A stretch of DNA of 64,000 nucleotides from Pseudomonas fluorescens (GTDB lineage: Bacteria > Pseudomonadota > Gammaproteobacteria > Pseudomonadales > Pseudomonadaceae). Made by a program: the position numbers and the translations under genes. The notes under the pieces are model-generated. The model was not told where the DNA came from and did no database searches. It saw only the letters and a program-made list of their open reading frames with translations. Position 1 is the stretch's first letter. Each line of letters begins with the position of its first letter. The DNA lies in assembly GCF_019212185.1 (NCBI RefSeq), contig NZ_CP078138.1, positions 726,501 to 790,500 on the forward strand, in the 5' to 3' direction. Below, in pieces: positions 1-9,096 of the stretch.

Positions 1-587
1 TGCGCCGAAACTTCCAGCACCGGGTAGCCGAGGGTGCGGTACACCTCCAGCAGGGCATTCAGTGCGGGCGCGTTGTGCTCGTCGATTAGGTCGAACTTGT
101 TGAGCAGCAGCAACGGGCGAATACCGGCGTGTTCGGCGGCCACCAGGTAGCGGTCGATCAGGTTGGCGTGGGGCTCGGGCAGTGGAGCGAAGACGATGAC
201 GATCATGTCGACGTTGGCGGCGACCGGCTTGAGCTGGCCACGGCTGTCCGGGCGGCACAGTTCGGTCTTGCGCGGCAGTTGCGCGACGATCACGCCGATC
301 CCCTGGTTGCCGGCACGCCAGACCACCTGGTCGCCAGTGACCAGCGCTGGCAGGTTGGCGCGCAAGTGGCAGCGGAATACCTGGCCGGCCAATTCGCCGT
401 CACGGGCTTCGACTTCGACCTGCACGCCGAAGTGCGCAATCACCAGGCCCGTCTGTTCGGGGCCCAGGTCCCCACCTTCCAGCGCTTCGACGGCGGAGGA
501 TTCGCGTTTGGCGGCGCGGGCTGCGCGCTCGCCCTGAATCTTTTCGATGCGCCAGTTTTGACGACGATTGAGTTGGCGTTTGGCCAT
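1..587 (-). CDS. rsgA: Ribosome small-subunit-dependent GTPase A, N-terminal part (3' end outside window)
   Basis: The product is a circularly permuted GTPase that acts in the cytoplasm in late 30S ribosomal subunit maturation. The first 195 residues are visible, starting [13 protein letters not shown] at an ATG at 587. They cover the basic N-terminus, the OB-fold and the start of the GTPase domain, where the G4 motif ([12 protein letters not shown]) comes before the P-loop, as expected for the permuted family. The P-loop, switch regions and C-terminal zinc-binding segment lie beyond the window edge. The gene diverges from orn with about 107 bases between the start codons, the arrangement seen in other Pseudomonas. 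The family assignment is firm even though the gene is incomplete. Confidence 0.93.
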   Translation of the reverse strand, partial: MAKRQLNRRQNWRIEKIQGERAARAAKRESSAVEALEGGDLGPEQTGLVIAHFGVQVEVEARDGELAGQVFRCHLRANLPALVTGDQVVWRAGNQGIGVIVAQLPRKTELCRPDSRGQLKPVAANVDMIVIVFAPLPEPHANLIDRYLVAAEHAGIRPLLLLNKFDLIDEHNAPALNALLEVYRTLGYPVLEVSA

Positions 588-647
588 GGGTGTTCCGTGT
601 TGATAATGCAGCGATTAGGTAAAACGGTCGCGAGTTTAGCACGCCCG

Positions 648-672
648 CGCAGTTGCCTAGGCTAAACTGCGC
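648..672. promoter_or_regulatory. Inverted repeat between divergent rsgA and orn
   Basis: GCGCAGTT (648-655) and AACTGCGC (665-672) form an exact 8-bp inverted repeat around a 9-base centre containing CCTAGG. It lies 23 bases upstream of the orn start codon. It could be an operator for the divergent pair or a hairpin in the orn leader; the sequence alone does not decide. Confidence 0.3.
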
Positions 673-694
673 AACTACGCCGAGGAGCCGACAC

Positions 695-1237
695 ATGCAA
701 AACCCGCAGAATCTGATCTGGATCGACCTGGAAATGACCGGTCTAAACCCGGACACCGACGTCATCATCGAGATGGCGACCATCGTCACCGACAGCAACC
801 TCAACACCCTGGCCGAAGGTCCGGTGATCGCCATCCATCACAGCGACGCGATCCTCGCCGGCATGGACGAGTGGAACACCCGTCAACATGGCGGTTCCGG
901 ACTGACCCAGCGCGTGCGCGAGAGCAAAATCAGCATGGCCGAGGCCGAGGCCCAGACCATCGCGTTTCTCGAGCAGTGGGTGCCCAAGGGCAAGTCGCCC
1001 ATCTGTGGCAACAGCATCTGCCAGGATCGCCGATTCCTTTATACCCACATGAAATCCCTGGAAAGCTATTTCCACTACCGCAACCTTGATGTCTCGACGC
1101 TCAAGGAGCTGGCGGCTCGCTGGGCGCCCGACGTTCGCGACAGTTTCAAGAAGGGCAGCACGCACCTGGCGCTGGACGACATCCGTGAGTCGATCGCCGA
1201 ATTGCAGCACTACCGCAAGCATTTCATCAAGGCTTGA
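695..1237 (+). CDS. orn: Oligoribonuclease
   Basis: This 3'-to-5' exoribonuclease of the DEDDh family degrades 2-5-nt RNAs to mononucleotides. In Pseudomonas it also removes pGpG, the linear product of cyclic-di-GMP breakdown. The 180-residue protein has normal family length. Its acidic and histidine residues are visible: D11 and E13 in WIDLEMTG, D111 in CQDRRFL, and H157 and D162 in [11 protein letters not shown] chose the ATG at 695 because GAGGAG lies just upstream and the protein then begins with the family-typical [16 protein letters not shown]; the reading frame is open further upstream. It diverges from rsgA and is followed by a terminator-like hairpin. Confidence 0.97.
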   Translation: MQNPQNLIWIDLEMTGLNPDTDVIIEMATIVTDSNLNTLAEGPVIAIHHSDAILAGMDEWNTRQHGGSGLTQRVRESKISMAEAEAQTIAFLEQWVPKGKSPICGNSICQDRRFLYTHMKSLESYFHYRNLDVSTLKELAARWAPDVRDSFKKGSTHLALDDIRESIAELQHYRKHFIKA

Positions 1238-1252
1238 TCCGCTTATATAAAG

Positions 1253-1284
1253 AAGGGCGGCTATTTCACGCGCCGCCCCCTTTT
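1253..1284 (+). terminator. Rho-independent terminator after orn
   Basis: GGGCGGC (1255-1261) pairs with GCCGCCC (1272-1278) and is followed by a C-rich then T4 run, 16 bases after the orn stop codon. Confidence 0.65.
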
Positions 1285-1336
1285 GGTGCTCGGGTGTTCT
1301 GAGTAGACTGCGCGCCTTCCTGCAAGGACCGCCGCC

Positions 1337-1948
1337 ATGTTGTTGATGCTTTACCTGATTGCCATTACTGCTGAAGCCATGACCGGCGCGCTGTCTGCCG
1401 GGCGTCGCGGGATGGATTGGTTTGGTGTGGTGTTGATCGCCTGCATCACGGCGCTGGGCGGTGGTTCGGTGCGTGACGTGTTGTTGGGGCACTACCCGCT
1501 GACCTGGGTCAAGCACCCGGAGTACCTGGTGCTGACATCAGTGGCGGCGATGATCACGGTGTTCACCGCACGCTGGATGCGCCACCTGCGCTCATTGTTC
1601 CTGGTGCTGGATGCCGTGGGGCTGGTGGCGTTTACCCTGATCGGCTGCATGACGGCGCTGGAGATGGGCCATGGCATGCTGGTGGCCTCCGTCAGCGGGG
1701 TGATCACCGGGGTGTTCGGCGGGATCCTGCGCGACATCTTCTGCAACGACATTCCCTTGATCTTCCGGCGCGAGCTGTACGCCAGCGTCTCGTTTGCCGC
1801 TGCCTGGTGCTACATGTTCTGCATTTACCTGCAGTTGCCGGGCGAGCAAGCCATCCTGATCACCCTGTTTGGCGGTTTTCTGCTGCGCTTGCTGGCCATC
1901 CGCTTCCACTGGGAAATGCCCAAGTTCGTCTACAACGACCAGGCCTGA
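1337..1948 (+). CDS. Trimeric intracellular cation (TRIC) channel family membrane protein
   Basis: This 203-residue inner-membrane protein belongs to the UPF0126/YicG (bacterial TRIC) family. It has about seven hydrophobic segments and an internal duplication marked by two glycine-rich motifs, GGGSVRDVLLG near residue 46 and GGILRDIFC near residue 131; their glycines kink the membrane helices of each repeat. Bacterial TRIC proteins form homotrimeric monovalent-cation channels, but the physiological role in Pseudomonas is unknown. The ATG at 1337 leaves the first helix intact. It is probably a single transcript, running convergently into queG with only 12 bases between stop codons. The family call is firm; the transport role rests on family knowledge. 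Confidence 0.88.
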   Translation: MLLMLYLIAITAEAMTGALSAGRRGMDWFGVVLIACITALGGGSVRDVLLGHYPLTWVKHPEYLVLTSVAAMITVFTARWMRHLRSLFLVLDAVGLVAFTLIGCMTALEMGHGMLVASVSGVITGVFGGILRDIFCNDIPLIFRRELYASVSFAAAWCYMFCIYLQLPGEQAILITLFGGFLLRLLAIRFHWEMPKFVYNDQA

Positions 1949-1960
1949 CGGACGCTCGCG

Positions 1961-3025
1961 TTACTGGATGCCGTGCTGCTTGAGGGCCCAGGCTACATGC
2001 TCGCGGACCAGTTCGGACGGGTAGTCGGCGCGGGCTTTCAAGGCTTCCAGCACCGGAATGCTCGACGGCGCATTGCCCAGGCCCACCGCCAAATTGCGCA
2101 GCCAGTTCTCGTACCCTGTGCGGCGCAAGGGCGAGCCTTCGGTACTGCTGAGAAATTTGTCCTCATCCCACATGAACAGCACGGCCAGTTCCGCGTTATC
2201 CAGGTTGTGCCGTGGGGTGAAATCGCTTTCGCCCGACGGACGGGCGAAGCGATTCCAGGGGCAGACGATCTGGCAGTCATCGCAACCGAACACCCGGTTG
2301 CCGATCAGTGGCCGCAGTTCTTGCGGGATGGCGCCCTTGAGCTCAATGGTCAGGTAGGAAATGCAGCGTCGGGCGTCCAACACGTAGGGGCCGACAAAAG
2401 CATTGGTCGGGCAGATGTCGAGACAGGCGCTGCAGCGACCGCAATGTTCAGTGGCGTGGGGCGGGTCGACCGGCAGGGGCAGGTCGACGAACAGTTCGGC
2501 GAGGAAGAAGTAACTACCGGCCTTGCGATTCAGGACCAGGGTGTTTTTGCCGATCCAGCCCAGGCCAGCTTGCTCGGCGATGGCTTTTTCAAGGACCGGG
2601 GCGCTGTCGACAAAGGCACGGAAACCAAATGGCCCGATGTGCGCTTGAATCTTGTCCGCCAGCTGTTGCACGCGCTTGCGGATCAATTTGTGATAATCGC
2701 GGCCCAAGGCATAACGCGACACGTAGGCTTTTTCCGGCTGAGCCAGGACTTGCGCCATTTTGCTGTCGCCGGCCAAGTAGTCCATGCGTAGGGAAACCAC
2801 GCGCAATGTGCCGGGTACCAGTTCCTCAGGGTGTGAGCGCTTGCTGCCGTGGGCGCCCATGTAGTCCATTTCACCGTGGTAGCCGGCTTCCAGCCAGCGC
2901 TCCAGGTGTTGTTCATGCTCGCCGAGGTCCAGGCCACTGATGCCGACTTGTTGAAAGCCCAGCTCGCGTCCCCACTCCTTGATCGATTGGGCGAGAGCGG
3001 GGAGGTCTGTAGTAATAGCAGGCAT
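1961..3025 (-). CDS. queG: Epoxyqueuosine reductase QueG
   Basis: QueG reduces epoxyqueuosine to queuosine at position 34 of tRNAs with GUN anticodons, the last step of queuosine synthesis, using cobalamin and two [4Fe-4S] clusters. The 354-residue length fits the family. Two cysteine-rich cluster motifs are visible, CGRCSACLDICP and CDDCQIVCPWN, followed by a HEAT-like C-terminal region ending REHVAWALKQHGIQ. The gene is divergent from nnrD with about 63 bases between start codons, so the two share a promoter region. The ATG at 3025 is preferred because an upstream-extended reading would run into the nnrD promoter region. Confidence 0.96.
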   Translation of the reverse strand: MPAITTDLPALAQSIKEWGRELGFQQVGISGLDLGEHEQHLERWLEAGYHGEMDYMGAHGSKRSHPEELVPGTLRVVSLRMDYLAGDSKMAQVLAQPEKAYVSRYALGRDYHKLIRKRVQQLADKIQAHIGPFGFRAFVDSAPVLEKAIAEQAGLGWIGKNTLVLNRKAGSYFFLAELFVDLPLPVDPPHATEHCGRCSACLDICPTNAFVGPYVLDARRCISYLTIELKGAIPQELRPLIGNRVFGCDDCQIVCPWNRFARPSGESDFTPRHNLDNAELAVLFMWDEDKFLSSTEGSPLRRTGYENWLRNLAVGLGNAPSSIPVLEALKARADYPSELVREHVAWALKQHGIQ

Positions 3026-3088
3026 GAGACAAGAGAAACCGGAGCTGAGATGCGTATAATTCTGCCAGACATCGGAGCTCTAAGACGC

Positions 3089-3949
3089 ATGCCGCAGACA
3101 AAACATGATTTACCCGACGTTCAGTTACTGGACGCTGCCCATTTGCCGACACTGGCCCCACGGTCTGCGGACGCCCACAAAGGCCAGTTCGGTCATGTCC
3201 TGTTGATCGGTGGCGATCGCGGTTTTGGCGGCGCCATCCTGCTCAGCGCGCAATGCGCCTTGCGCAGCGGTGCTGGCCTGGTGTCGTTGGCGACTCGCAG
3301 CGAGCATGTGCCAGCGGCCCTGGCGCGCTTGCCGGAAGTGATGGCGCTGGGCACTTCGTCTGCCAACCAATTGATGGGTTTGCTGGAGCAGGCGTCGGTG
3401 CTGGTGGTCGGCCCGGGGCTGGGGCAAGGCGCCTGGGGGCGCAGCCTGTTATCGGCAGCGGCGAATGCGCCGTTGCCGCAGGTCTGGGATGCCGATGCGC
3501 TGAATTTGCTGGCCAAAGGTGGCGTGAGTTTGCCCAAGGATTGCCTGATTACTCCGCATCCAGGGGAGGCGGCACGCTTATTGGGGATTTCGACAGCTGA
3601 GGTTCAGGAAGACCGCATTAGCGTGGCGCGCGCGTTGAGCGAGCGTTTCAGCGCCGTCACTGTTTTGAAAGGCGCCGGCAGTCTGATCGCCAGCCCGGAT
3701 GGTCGTGTCTCTCGTTGTGATCTTGGGCATTCAGCAATGGCCAGTGCTGGTCTCGGCGATGTGCTCAGCGGTCTGCTGGGGGCCTTGCTGGCCCAGGGCA
3801 TGGAAGCGTTTGAAGCCGCGACTCTGGCTGTTTGGCTGCACGCCGCTGCGGGCGAGCGAGAGGGCCGACTGGGCCGTGGGCTGGCAGCCAGTGATTTAAT
3901 TCCCGTAATTCGTCAGTTGCTGGAGGAGCATGCACCGTGTCAGAAGTAA
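3089..3949 (+). CDS. nnrD: ADP/ATP-dependent NAD(P)H-hydrate dehydratase
   Basis: The enzyme repairs damaged S-NAD(P)HX by nucleotide-dependent dehydration. The protein (286 residues from the ATG at 3089) has only the ribokinase-like dehydratase domain: GHVLLIGGDRGFGGA near the N-terminus, ITPHPGEAARLLG in the middle, and the KGAGSLI and GLGDVLSG motifs near the C-terminus. The N-terminal NnrE epimerase domain found in E. coli YjeF is absent. An in-frame ATG at 3050 is a possible alternative start with better GGAG spacing, but a TATAAT hexamer at 3055-3060 suggests transcription begins downstream of it. It overlaps tsaE by 13 bases and opens the amiB-mutL-miaA-hfq operon. Confidence 0.92.
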   Translation: MPQTKHDLPDVQLLDAAHLPTLAPRSADAHKGQFGHVLLIGGDRGFGGAILLSAQCALRSGAGLVSLATRSEHVPAALARLPEVMALGTSSANQLMGLLEQASVLVVGPGLGQGAWGRSLLSAAANAPLPQVWDADALNLLAKGGVSLPKDCLITPHPGEAARLLGISTAEVQEDRISVARALSERFSAVTVLKGAGSLIASPDGRVSRCDLGHSAMASAGLGDVLSGLLGALLAQGMEAFEAATLAVWLHAAAGEREGRLGRGLAASDLIPVIRQLLEEHAPCQK

Positions 3950-4407
3950 CCCTGTACCTGGCTGATGAGCAAGCCATGACCGACTTTGGCGCACGCATTG
4001 CCCGTATCACTGCAGGGCATGGTCTGATTTTTCTTGAGGGCAATCTCGGGATGGGTAAGACCACGTTATCACGGGGCATCATCCGTGGTCTGGGCCATAA
4101 CGGAGCGGTGAAAAGTCCGACCTTTACCTTGGTCGAGCCCTACGAAATTGGTGACGTTCGTGCCTTCCATTTCGACTTGTATCGATTGGTCGACCCGGAA
4201 GAGCTGGAGTTCCTCGGTATTCGTGACTACTTCGAAGATGATGCGCTGTGCCTCATCGAGTGGCCCGATAAAGGTGCAGGCTTTTTGCCAAAGCCCGACC
4301 TGACCATTACCATTAGCCCGCAAGACAGCGGGCGTTCGCTGACAATTTTATCCCAGGGCTCGCGTGGCGAGGCCTGGTGTGCCGCTTTGGCATCGGAAAT
4401 CAAATAA
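3937..4407 (+). CDS. tsaE: tRNA threonylcarbamoyladenosine biosynthesis ATPase TsaE
   Basis: TsaE is the P-loop ATPase that turns over the TsaB-TsaD complex in synthesis of t6A at position 37 of ANN-decoding tRNAs. The 156-residue protein shows the Walker A motif GNLGMGKTT (K41, T42) followed by the family-typical SPTFTLVEPY and the acidic RLVDPEELEFLG and LIEWPDKG segments. The start is GTG at 3937, inside the end of nnrD, giving a 13-base overlap and suggesting translational coupling. The stop codon abuts the amiB start directly. Identification is secure. Confidence 0.95.
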   Translation: MSEVTLYLADEQAMTDFGARIARITAGHGLIFLEGNLGMGKTTLSRGIIRGLGHNGAVKSPTFTLVEPYEIGDVRAFHFDLYRLVDPEELEFLGIRDYFEDDALCLIEWPDKGAGFLPKPDLTITISPQDSGRSLTILSQGSRGEAWCAALASEIK

Positions 4408-5838
4408 ATGATGGGGTTAGGTATGCGCTTTCGCGCGTTGGTTGCTGTCGTGGGAATGCTGCTTACGGCGGTGGCCGTTGATGCCATGGCCGCGACCAAG
4501 GTCAACAGTGTTCGCCTGTGGCGCGCGCCGGACAACACGCGACTGGTGTTCGACCTGTCAGGCACCGTCCAGCACAGCGTCTTTACCCTGACGGCTCCGG
4601 ATCGCCTGGTGATCGACATCAACGGCGCCGTGCTGGGCGCGCCGCTGAACGTTGCCACCGCCAATACCCCGATTACCGCCATGCGCTCGGCGCAGCGTAC
4701 ACCGACCGACCTGCGGGTGGTCATCGACCTGAAAAAGGCCGTGACCCCGAAAAGCTTCGTGTTGCCACCCAATGCGCAATACGGCAACCGCCTGGTGGTC
4801 GATCTGTTCGACAACCCGGCCGACGCCGCGCCCGCACCCGCGCCGACGCCGAGCGTCGCGACTGTGCCGGCTGTGCCCGTGACCCCGACCGAGCCGGCAA
4901 TCAAGTTGCCGCCAGCTCCGGCGGGCAAGCGTGACATCATCGTGGTCATCGACGCCGGTCATGGTGGCGAAGACCCGGGGGCTTCCGGCTCCCGCGGCCA
5001 GCGTGAGAAAGATGTGGTCCTGGCCATCGCCCGCGAGCTGCAGCGCCAGGTCAACGGCATGAAAGGTTTCCGCGCCGAATTGACCCGTACGGGCGACTAT
5101 TTCATTCCGTTGCGCGGTCGCACCGAGATTGCCCGCAAGAAGGGCGCCGACCTGTTCGTCTCGATCCACGCCGACGCCGCACCGTCGAAGGCCGCTTTCG
5201 GGGCTTCGGTATTCGCCCTGTCCGACCGTGGCGCGACCTCTGAGACAGCGCGCTGGCTGGCCGACAGCGAAAACCGTTCCGACCTGATCGGCGGTGCGGG
5301 CAACGTCAGCCTCGACGACAAGGACCGCATGCTCGCCGGCGTTCTGCTTGACTTGTCGATGACCGCCTCGCTGACCTCCAGCTTGAACGTCGGGCAGAAA
5401 GTATTGAGCAACATTGGCCGGGTCACGCCGCTGCACAAACAGCGCGTGGAGCAAGCCGGCTTCATGGTGCTGAAGTCCCCGGATATCCCGTCGATCCTGG
5501 TGGAAACCGGGTTCATCTCCAACGCCAACGAAGCGTCGAAACTGGCGGCCGCCAGCCACCAGCAAGCGCTGGCGCGTTCGATCAGCAGTGGCGTACGGCA
5601 GTTCTTCCAGCAGAATCCGCCGCCAGGTACTTACATCGCCTGGCTGCGCGACTCTGGAAAAATAGCCCAGGGGCCGCGTGATCATACCGTGCGCCCTGGC
5701 GAAACCCTGGCGATGATCGCCGTACGCTATCAGGTGTCCGCAGCCACGCTGCGCAGCGCCAATAGCCTGCAAAGCGATGAGCTGAAAATCGGACAGCACC
5801 TGAATATTCCAGGCTCCGAGCTGGCGGCCAAGGAATGA
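4408..5838 (+). CDS. amiB: N-acetylmuramoyl-L-alanine amidase (AmiB/AmiC type) with LysM
   Basis: This periplasmic zinc amidase cleaves the stem peptide from MurNAc during daughter-cell separation. The 476-residue precursor has a signal peptide ending near AMAA (about residue 28), an AMIN domain (about 30-130) that targets the septum or peptidoglycan, a proline/alanine-rich linker, an Amidase_3 domain (about 175-395), and a C-terminal LysM repeat (about 428-473). Zinc-site segments are visible: [20 protein letters not shown] and LVETGFISN. The ATG at 4408 follows the tsaE stop without a gap; an internal ATG at 4423, preceded by GGGGTTAGG, is an equally possible start. It overlaps mutL by four bases. 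Confidence 0.95.
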   Translation: MMGLGMRFRALVAVVGMLLTAVAVDAMAATKVNSVRLWRAPDNTRLVFDLSGTVQHSVFTLTAPDRLVIDINGAVLGAPLNVATANTPITAMRSAQRTPTDLRVVIDLKKAVTPKSFVLPPNAQYGNRLVVDLFDNPADAAPAPAPTPSVATVPAVPVTPTEPAIKLPPAPAGKRDIIVVIDAGHGGEDPGASGSRGQREKDVVLAIARELQRQVNGMKGFRAELTRTGDYFIPLRGRTEIARKKGADLFVSIHADAAPSKAAFGASVFALSDRGATSETARWLADSENRSDLIGGAGNVSLDDKDRMLAGVLLDLSMTASLTSSLNVGQKVLSNIGRVTPLHKQRVEQAGFMVLKSPDIPSILVETGFISNANEASKLAAASHQQALARSISSGVRQFFQQNPPPGTYIAWLRDSGKIAQGPRDHTVRPGETLAMIAVRYQVSAATLRSANSLQSDELKIGQHLNIPGSELAAKE

Positions 5839-7757
5839 ACGAGCCCCTGAACAGCGGCGCGCGCATCGAACTGCTCAGCCCGCGCCTGGCGAACCAGATT
5901 GCCGCCGGCGAGGTGGTTGAACGTCCAGCCTCGGTGATCAAGGAGTTGCTGGAGAACAGCCTCGATTCCGGCGCCAAGCGCATCGATGTGGATGTTGAAC
6001 AAGGCGGCGTGAAGTTGCTGCGGGTGCGTGACGATGGGCGTGGGATCCCTGCCGATGACTTGCCGCTGGCCCTGGCCCGGCATGCCACGAGCAAGATTCG
6101 CAACCTGGAGGACCTTGAGCAGGTGATGAGCCTGGGCTTTCGCGGTGAGGCGCTGGCATCCATCAGCTCCGTATCGCGCCTGACCCTGACTTCGCGCACC
6201 CGGGATGCCGATCAGGCCTGGCAAGTGGAAACCGAAGGGCGTGAAATGGCCAGCCGGGTCCAGCCTGCCGCCCATCCGGTGGGCACCTCGGTGGAGGTGC
6301 GCGATCTGTTCTTCAATACGCCAGCGCGGCGCAAGTTTCTCAAGACCGAAAAAACCGAATTCGATCACCTGCAAGAAGTGATCAAACGCCTGGCCCTGGC
6401 GCGTTTCGACGTGGCCTTCCACCTGCGCCACAACGGCAAGACTATTCTCAGCCTGCACGAAGCCCACGATGACGCGGCGCGTGCCCGGCGGGTGGCGGCG
6501 ATTTGCGGTGCGGGCTTCCTCGAGCAGGCGCTGCCGATCGAAATCGAGCGCAATGGCCTGCATTTATGGGGGTGGGTCGGTCTGCCGACGTTCAACCGCA
6601 GTCAGGCCGACATGCAGTATTTCTTCGTCAACGGCCGTGCCGTGCGCGACAAGCTGGTGGCCCATGCGGTGCGCCAGGCGTATCGCGACGTGCTGTTCAA
6701 CGGTCGGCATCCGACTTTTGCGCTGTTTTTCGAAGTGGACCCGTCGGCGGTCGACGTCAACGTGCACCCGACCAAGCACGAAGTGCGCTTCCGTGACGGG
6801 CGTATGGTTCACGATTTCCTTTATGGCACGCTGCATCGGGCCCTGGGTGATGTCCGTCCGGAAGATCAGTTGGCGGCGCCAGCGGCGGTCACCGGCATGG
6901 TGCGTCCGACCGGGCTGGAGGCTGGCGAGTTCGGCCCGCAAGGCGAAATGCGCCTGGCGGCCAATGCGCTGCTCGAGCAGCCGCAGGCCCAGCCATCCTT
7001 TAATACCACCCAAGCCGCTGGTTCTGCTGCCGGTGCCGGCTTCCAATATCAGTACAGTCCGCGTCCGCAATCCGTGGGCGTCCCCGCAGCTGAAGCCCAG
7101 GCCGCCTATCGCGAGTTCTTTGCGCCGCTACCGGAGGCCAATGCAACGGCGTTGCCGGCCGGTCAGGATGACATTCCACCGCTGGGCTACGCTCTGGCGC
7201 AGCTCAAGGGCATTTATATCCTCGCGGAAAACGCCCAGGGCCTGGTGCTGGTGGACATGCATGCGGCCCATGAGCGGATCATGTACGAGCGCCTGAAAGT
7301 GGCGATGGCCAGTGAAGGCTTGAGCGGCCAGCCATTGCTGGTCCCGGAATCGCTCGCCGTCAGCCAGCGCGAAGCCGATTGTGCCGAGGAACACGTCAGT
7401 TGGTTCCAGCGCCTGGGCTTCGAACTGCAGCGGCTCGGCCCGGAAACCCTGGCAATCCGCCAGATTCCGGCATTGCTCAAGCAGGCCGAGGCCAATCGCC
7501 TGGTGCAGGATGTGCTTGCCGACCTGATGGAGTACGGCACTAGCGACCGGATTCAAGCACACCTCAATGAGCTGCTGGGGACCATGGCCTGCCACGGCGC
7601 AGTGCGCGCCAACCGGCGCCTGGCCCTGCCGGAAATGAACGGCCTGCTGCGTGACATGGAAAGCACCGAACGCAGCGGTCAATGCAACCATGGCCGACCG
7701 ACCTGGACCCAACTGGGCTTGGACGATCTGGACAAACTGTTCCTGCGCGGTCGCTGA
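5835..7757 (+). CDS. mutL: DNA mismatch repair protein MutL
   Basis: MutL couples MutS mismatch recognition to strand incision and excision. The 640-residue protein has the N-terminal GHKL ATPase: [20 protein letters not shown] near residue 22, RDDGRGIP, and [15 protein letters not shown] variable linker runs from about 350 to 450 and the C-terminal dimerisation domain follows. Residues 474-485 read [12 protein letters not shown], close to the DQHA(X)2E(X)4E metal-binding motif of endonuclease-type MutL; Pseudomonas lacks MutH. The ATG at 5835 overlaps the amiB stop (ATGA), and the stop overlaps the miaA start, so the genes are translationally coupled. Confidence 0.97.
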   Translation: MNEPLNSGARIELLSPRLANQIAAGEVVERPASVIKELLENSLDSGAKRIDVDVEQGGVKLLRVRDDGRGIPADDLPLALARHATSKIRNLEDLEQVMSLGFRGEALASISSVSRLTLTSRTRDADQAWQVETEGREMASRVQPAAHPVGTSVEVRDLFFNTPARRKFLKTEKTEFDHLQEVIKRLALARFDVAFHLRHNGKTILSLHEAHDDAARARRVAAICGAGFLEQALPIEIERNGLHLWGWVGLPTFNRSQADMQYFFVNGRAVRDKLVAHAVRQAYRDVLFNGRHPTFALFFEVDPSAVDVNVHPTKHEVRFRDGRMVHDFLYGTLHRALGDVRPEDQLAAPAAVTGMVRPTGLEAGEFGPQGEMRLAANALLEQPQAQPSFNTTQAAGSAAGAGFQYQYSPRPQSVGVPAAEAQAAYREFFAPLPEANATALPAGQDDIPPLGYALAQLKGIYILAENAQGLVLVDMHAAHERIMYERLKVAMASEGLSGQPLLVPESLAVSQREADCAEEHVSWFQRLGFELQRLGPETLAIRQIPALLKQAEANRLVQDVLADLMEYGTSDRIQAHLNELLGTMACHGAVRANRRLALPEMNGLLRDMESTERSGQCNHGRPTWTQLGLDDLDKLFLRGR

Positions 7758-8728
7758 TGAGCCCACTACCTCCAGCGATTTTCCTGATGGGCCCGACCGC
7801 TGCGGGCAAGACTGACCTGGCGATCGAGCTGACCAAGGTCCTGCCGTGCGAGTTGATCAGCGTCGATTCGGCACTGGTTTACCGGGGTATGGACATCGGC
7901 ACCGCCAAGCCTTCAAAAGAATTGCTGGCCGAGTTTCCCCATCGGCTCATCGATATTCTTGACCCGGCCGAGGCCTATTCGGCGGCCGATTTTCGCCGCG
8001 ATGCCCTGGAGGCCATGGCCGACATCACCGCGCGCGGCAAGATCCCGCTGTTGGTGGGCGGCACCATGCTCTATTACAAGGCCTTGATTGACGGCCTGGC
8101 GGAAATGCCGGCGGCGGATTCGCAGGTTCGCGCGGACATTGAAGAAGAAGCTGCACGCCTTGGCTGGCAAGCCCTGCACGAACAATTGGCGCTCATCGAT
8201 CCGGTATCCGCCGCGCGAATTCACCCCAACGATCCGCAGCGATTGAGCCGCGCCCTGGAAGTGTATCGGGTCAGCGGCCGGAGCATGACTGAGTTGCGGG
8301 CGCGACAATCTGCGCAAAGTACCGAAGCAGGCGCTTCGGGACGCCCACAATTGCCCTATACTGTCGCAAACTTGGCCATTGCTCCGGCAAATCGCCAGGT
8401 ACTGCATGAGCGAATTAAACAAAGATTCACACAAATGTTGGAACAGGGATTCATTGACGAGGTCGTAGCCCTGCGCAAAAGAAGTGACCTGCATGCAGGT
8501 TTGCCGTCTATACGCGCTGTAGGGTACCGCCAAGTCTGGGATCACCTGGATGGCAAGCTGTCGTCAGCCGAGATGCAGGAGCGGGGAATCATCGCCACGC
8601 GCCAATTGGCGAAGCGCCAGTTCACTTGGTTGCGCGGTTGGGATGACCTGCACTGGCTGGACAGTCTCGATTGCGACAATCTGCCACGCGCCTTGAAATA
8701 CTTGGGATCGGTCTCCATATTGAGCTGA
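7757..8728 (+). CDS. miaA: tRNA dimethylallyltransferase
   Basis: MiaA transfers a dimethylallyl group to A37 of tRNAs that read U-starting codons, the first step toward ms2i6A. The 323-residue protein carries the P-loop GPTAAGKT (residues 12-19), the substrate segment [17 protein letters not shown], and the [12 protein letters not shown] and [14 protein letters not shown] tRNA-binding segments. An in-frame ATG at 7682 exists, but the start at 7757 is chosen because it overlaps the mutL stop codon (TGATG) and matches family N-termini. The gene continues the mutL-miaA-hfq-hflX order widespread in gammaproteobacteria. Confidence 0.97.
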   Translation: MSPLPPAIFLMGPTAAGKTDLAIELTKVLPCELISVDSALVYRGMDIGTAKPSKELLAEFPHRLIDILDPAEAYSAADFRRDALEAMADITARGKIPLLVGGTMLYYKALIDGLAEMPAADSQVRADIEEEAARLGWQALHEQLALIDPVSAARIHPNDPQRLSRALEVYRVSGRSMTELRARQSAQSTEAGASGRPQLPYTVANLAIAPANRQVLHERIKQRFTQMLEQGFIDEVVALRKRSDLHAGLPSIRAVGYRQVWDHLDGKLSSAEMQERGIIATRQLAKRQFTWLRGWDDLHWLDSLDCDNLPRALKYLGSVSILS

Positions 8729-8823
8729 GTCCTTGCAATTGCCGTCTATCCTTGGGGGTGTGACGGCTGAAAGCTTTCTGTTTACCTATTTTTTATTATT
8801 GAATCCTTAAAGGAGTGCGACAC

Positions 8824-9084
8824 ATGTCAAAAGGGCATTCGCTACAAGACCCTTACTTGAATACTTTACGTAAAGAGAAAGTTGGGGTTTCCATCTATCT
8901 GGTCAACGGGATCAAGCTGCAAGGTACGATCGAATCCTTCGACCAGTTCGTCATCCTGCTGAAGAACACCGTCAGCCAGATGGTTTACAAACACGCTATC
9001 TCGACAGTGGTACCGGTTCGTCCAATTCGTCTGCCAAGCGCATCCGAATCCGAACAGGGTGACGCTGAGCCAGGTAACGCCTGA
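8824..9084 (+). CDS. hfq: RNA chaperone Hfq
   Basis: Hfq is the hexameric Sm-like chaperone that pairs small RNAs with mRNAs and, with Crc, represses translation in Pseudomonas catabolite control. The 86-residue protein contains the Sm1 segment ([20 protein letters not shown]) and the Sm2 segment with [10 protein letters not shown], including the conserved KH. The acidic, serine-rich tail after residue 68 is short, as in other Pseudomonas. The ATG at 8824 has an AAGGAG 10 bases upstream; an in-frame ATG at 8815 lies too close to that site. The 95-base gap after miaA is AT-rich and could hold an hfq promoter, which I could not place with confidence. Confidence 0.98.
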   Translation: MSKGHSLQDPYLNTLRKEKVGVSIYLVNGIKLQGTIESFDQFVILLKNTVSQMVYKHAISTVVPVRPIRLPSASESEQGDAEPGNA

Positions 9085-9096
9085 TAGGAGTCTCCT

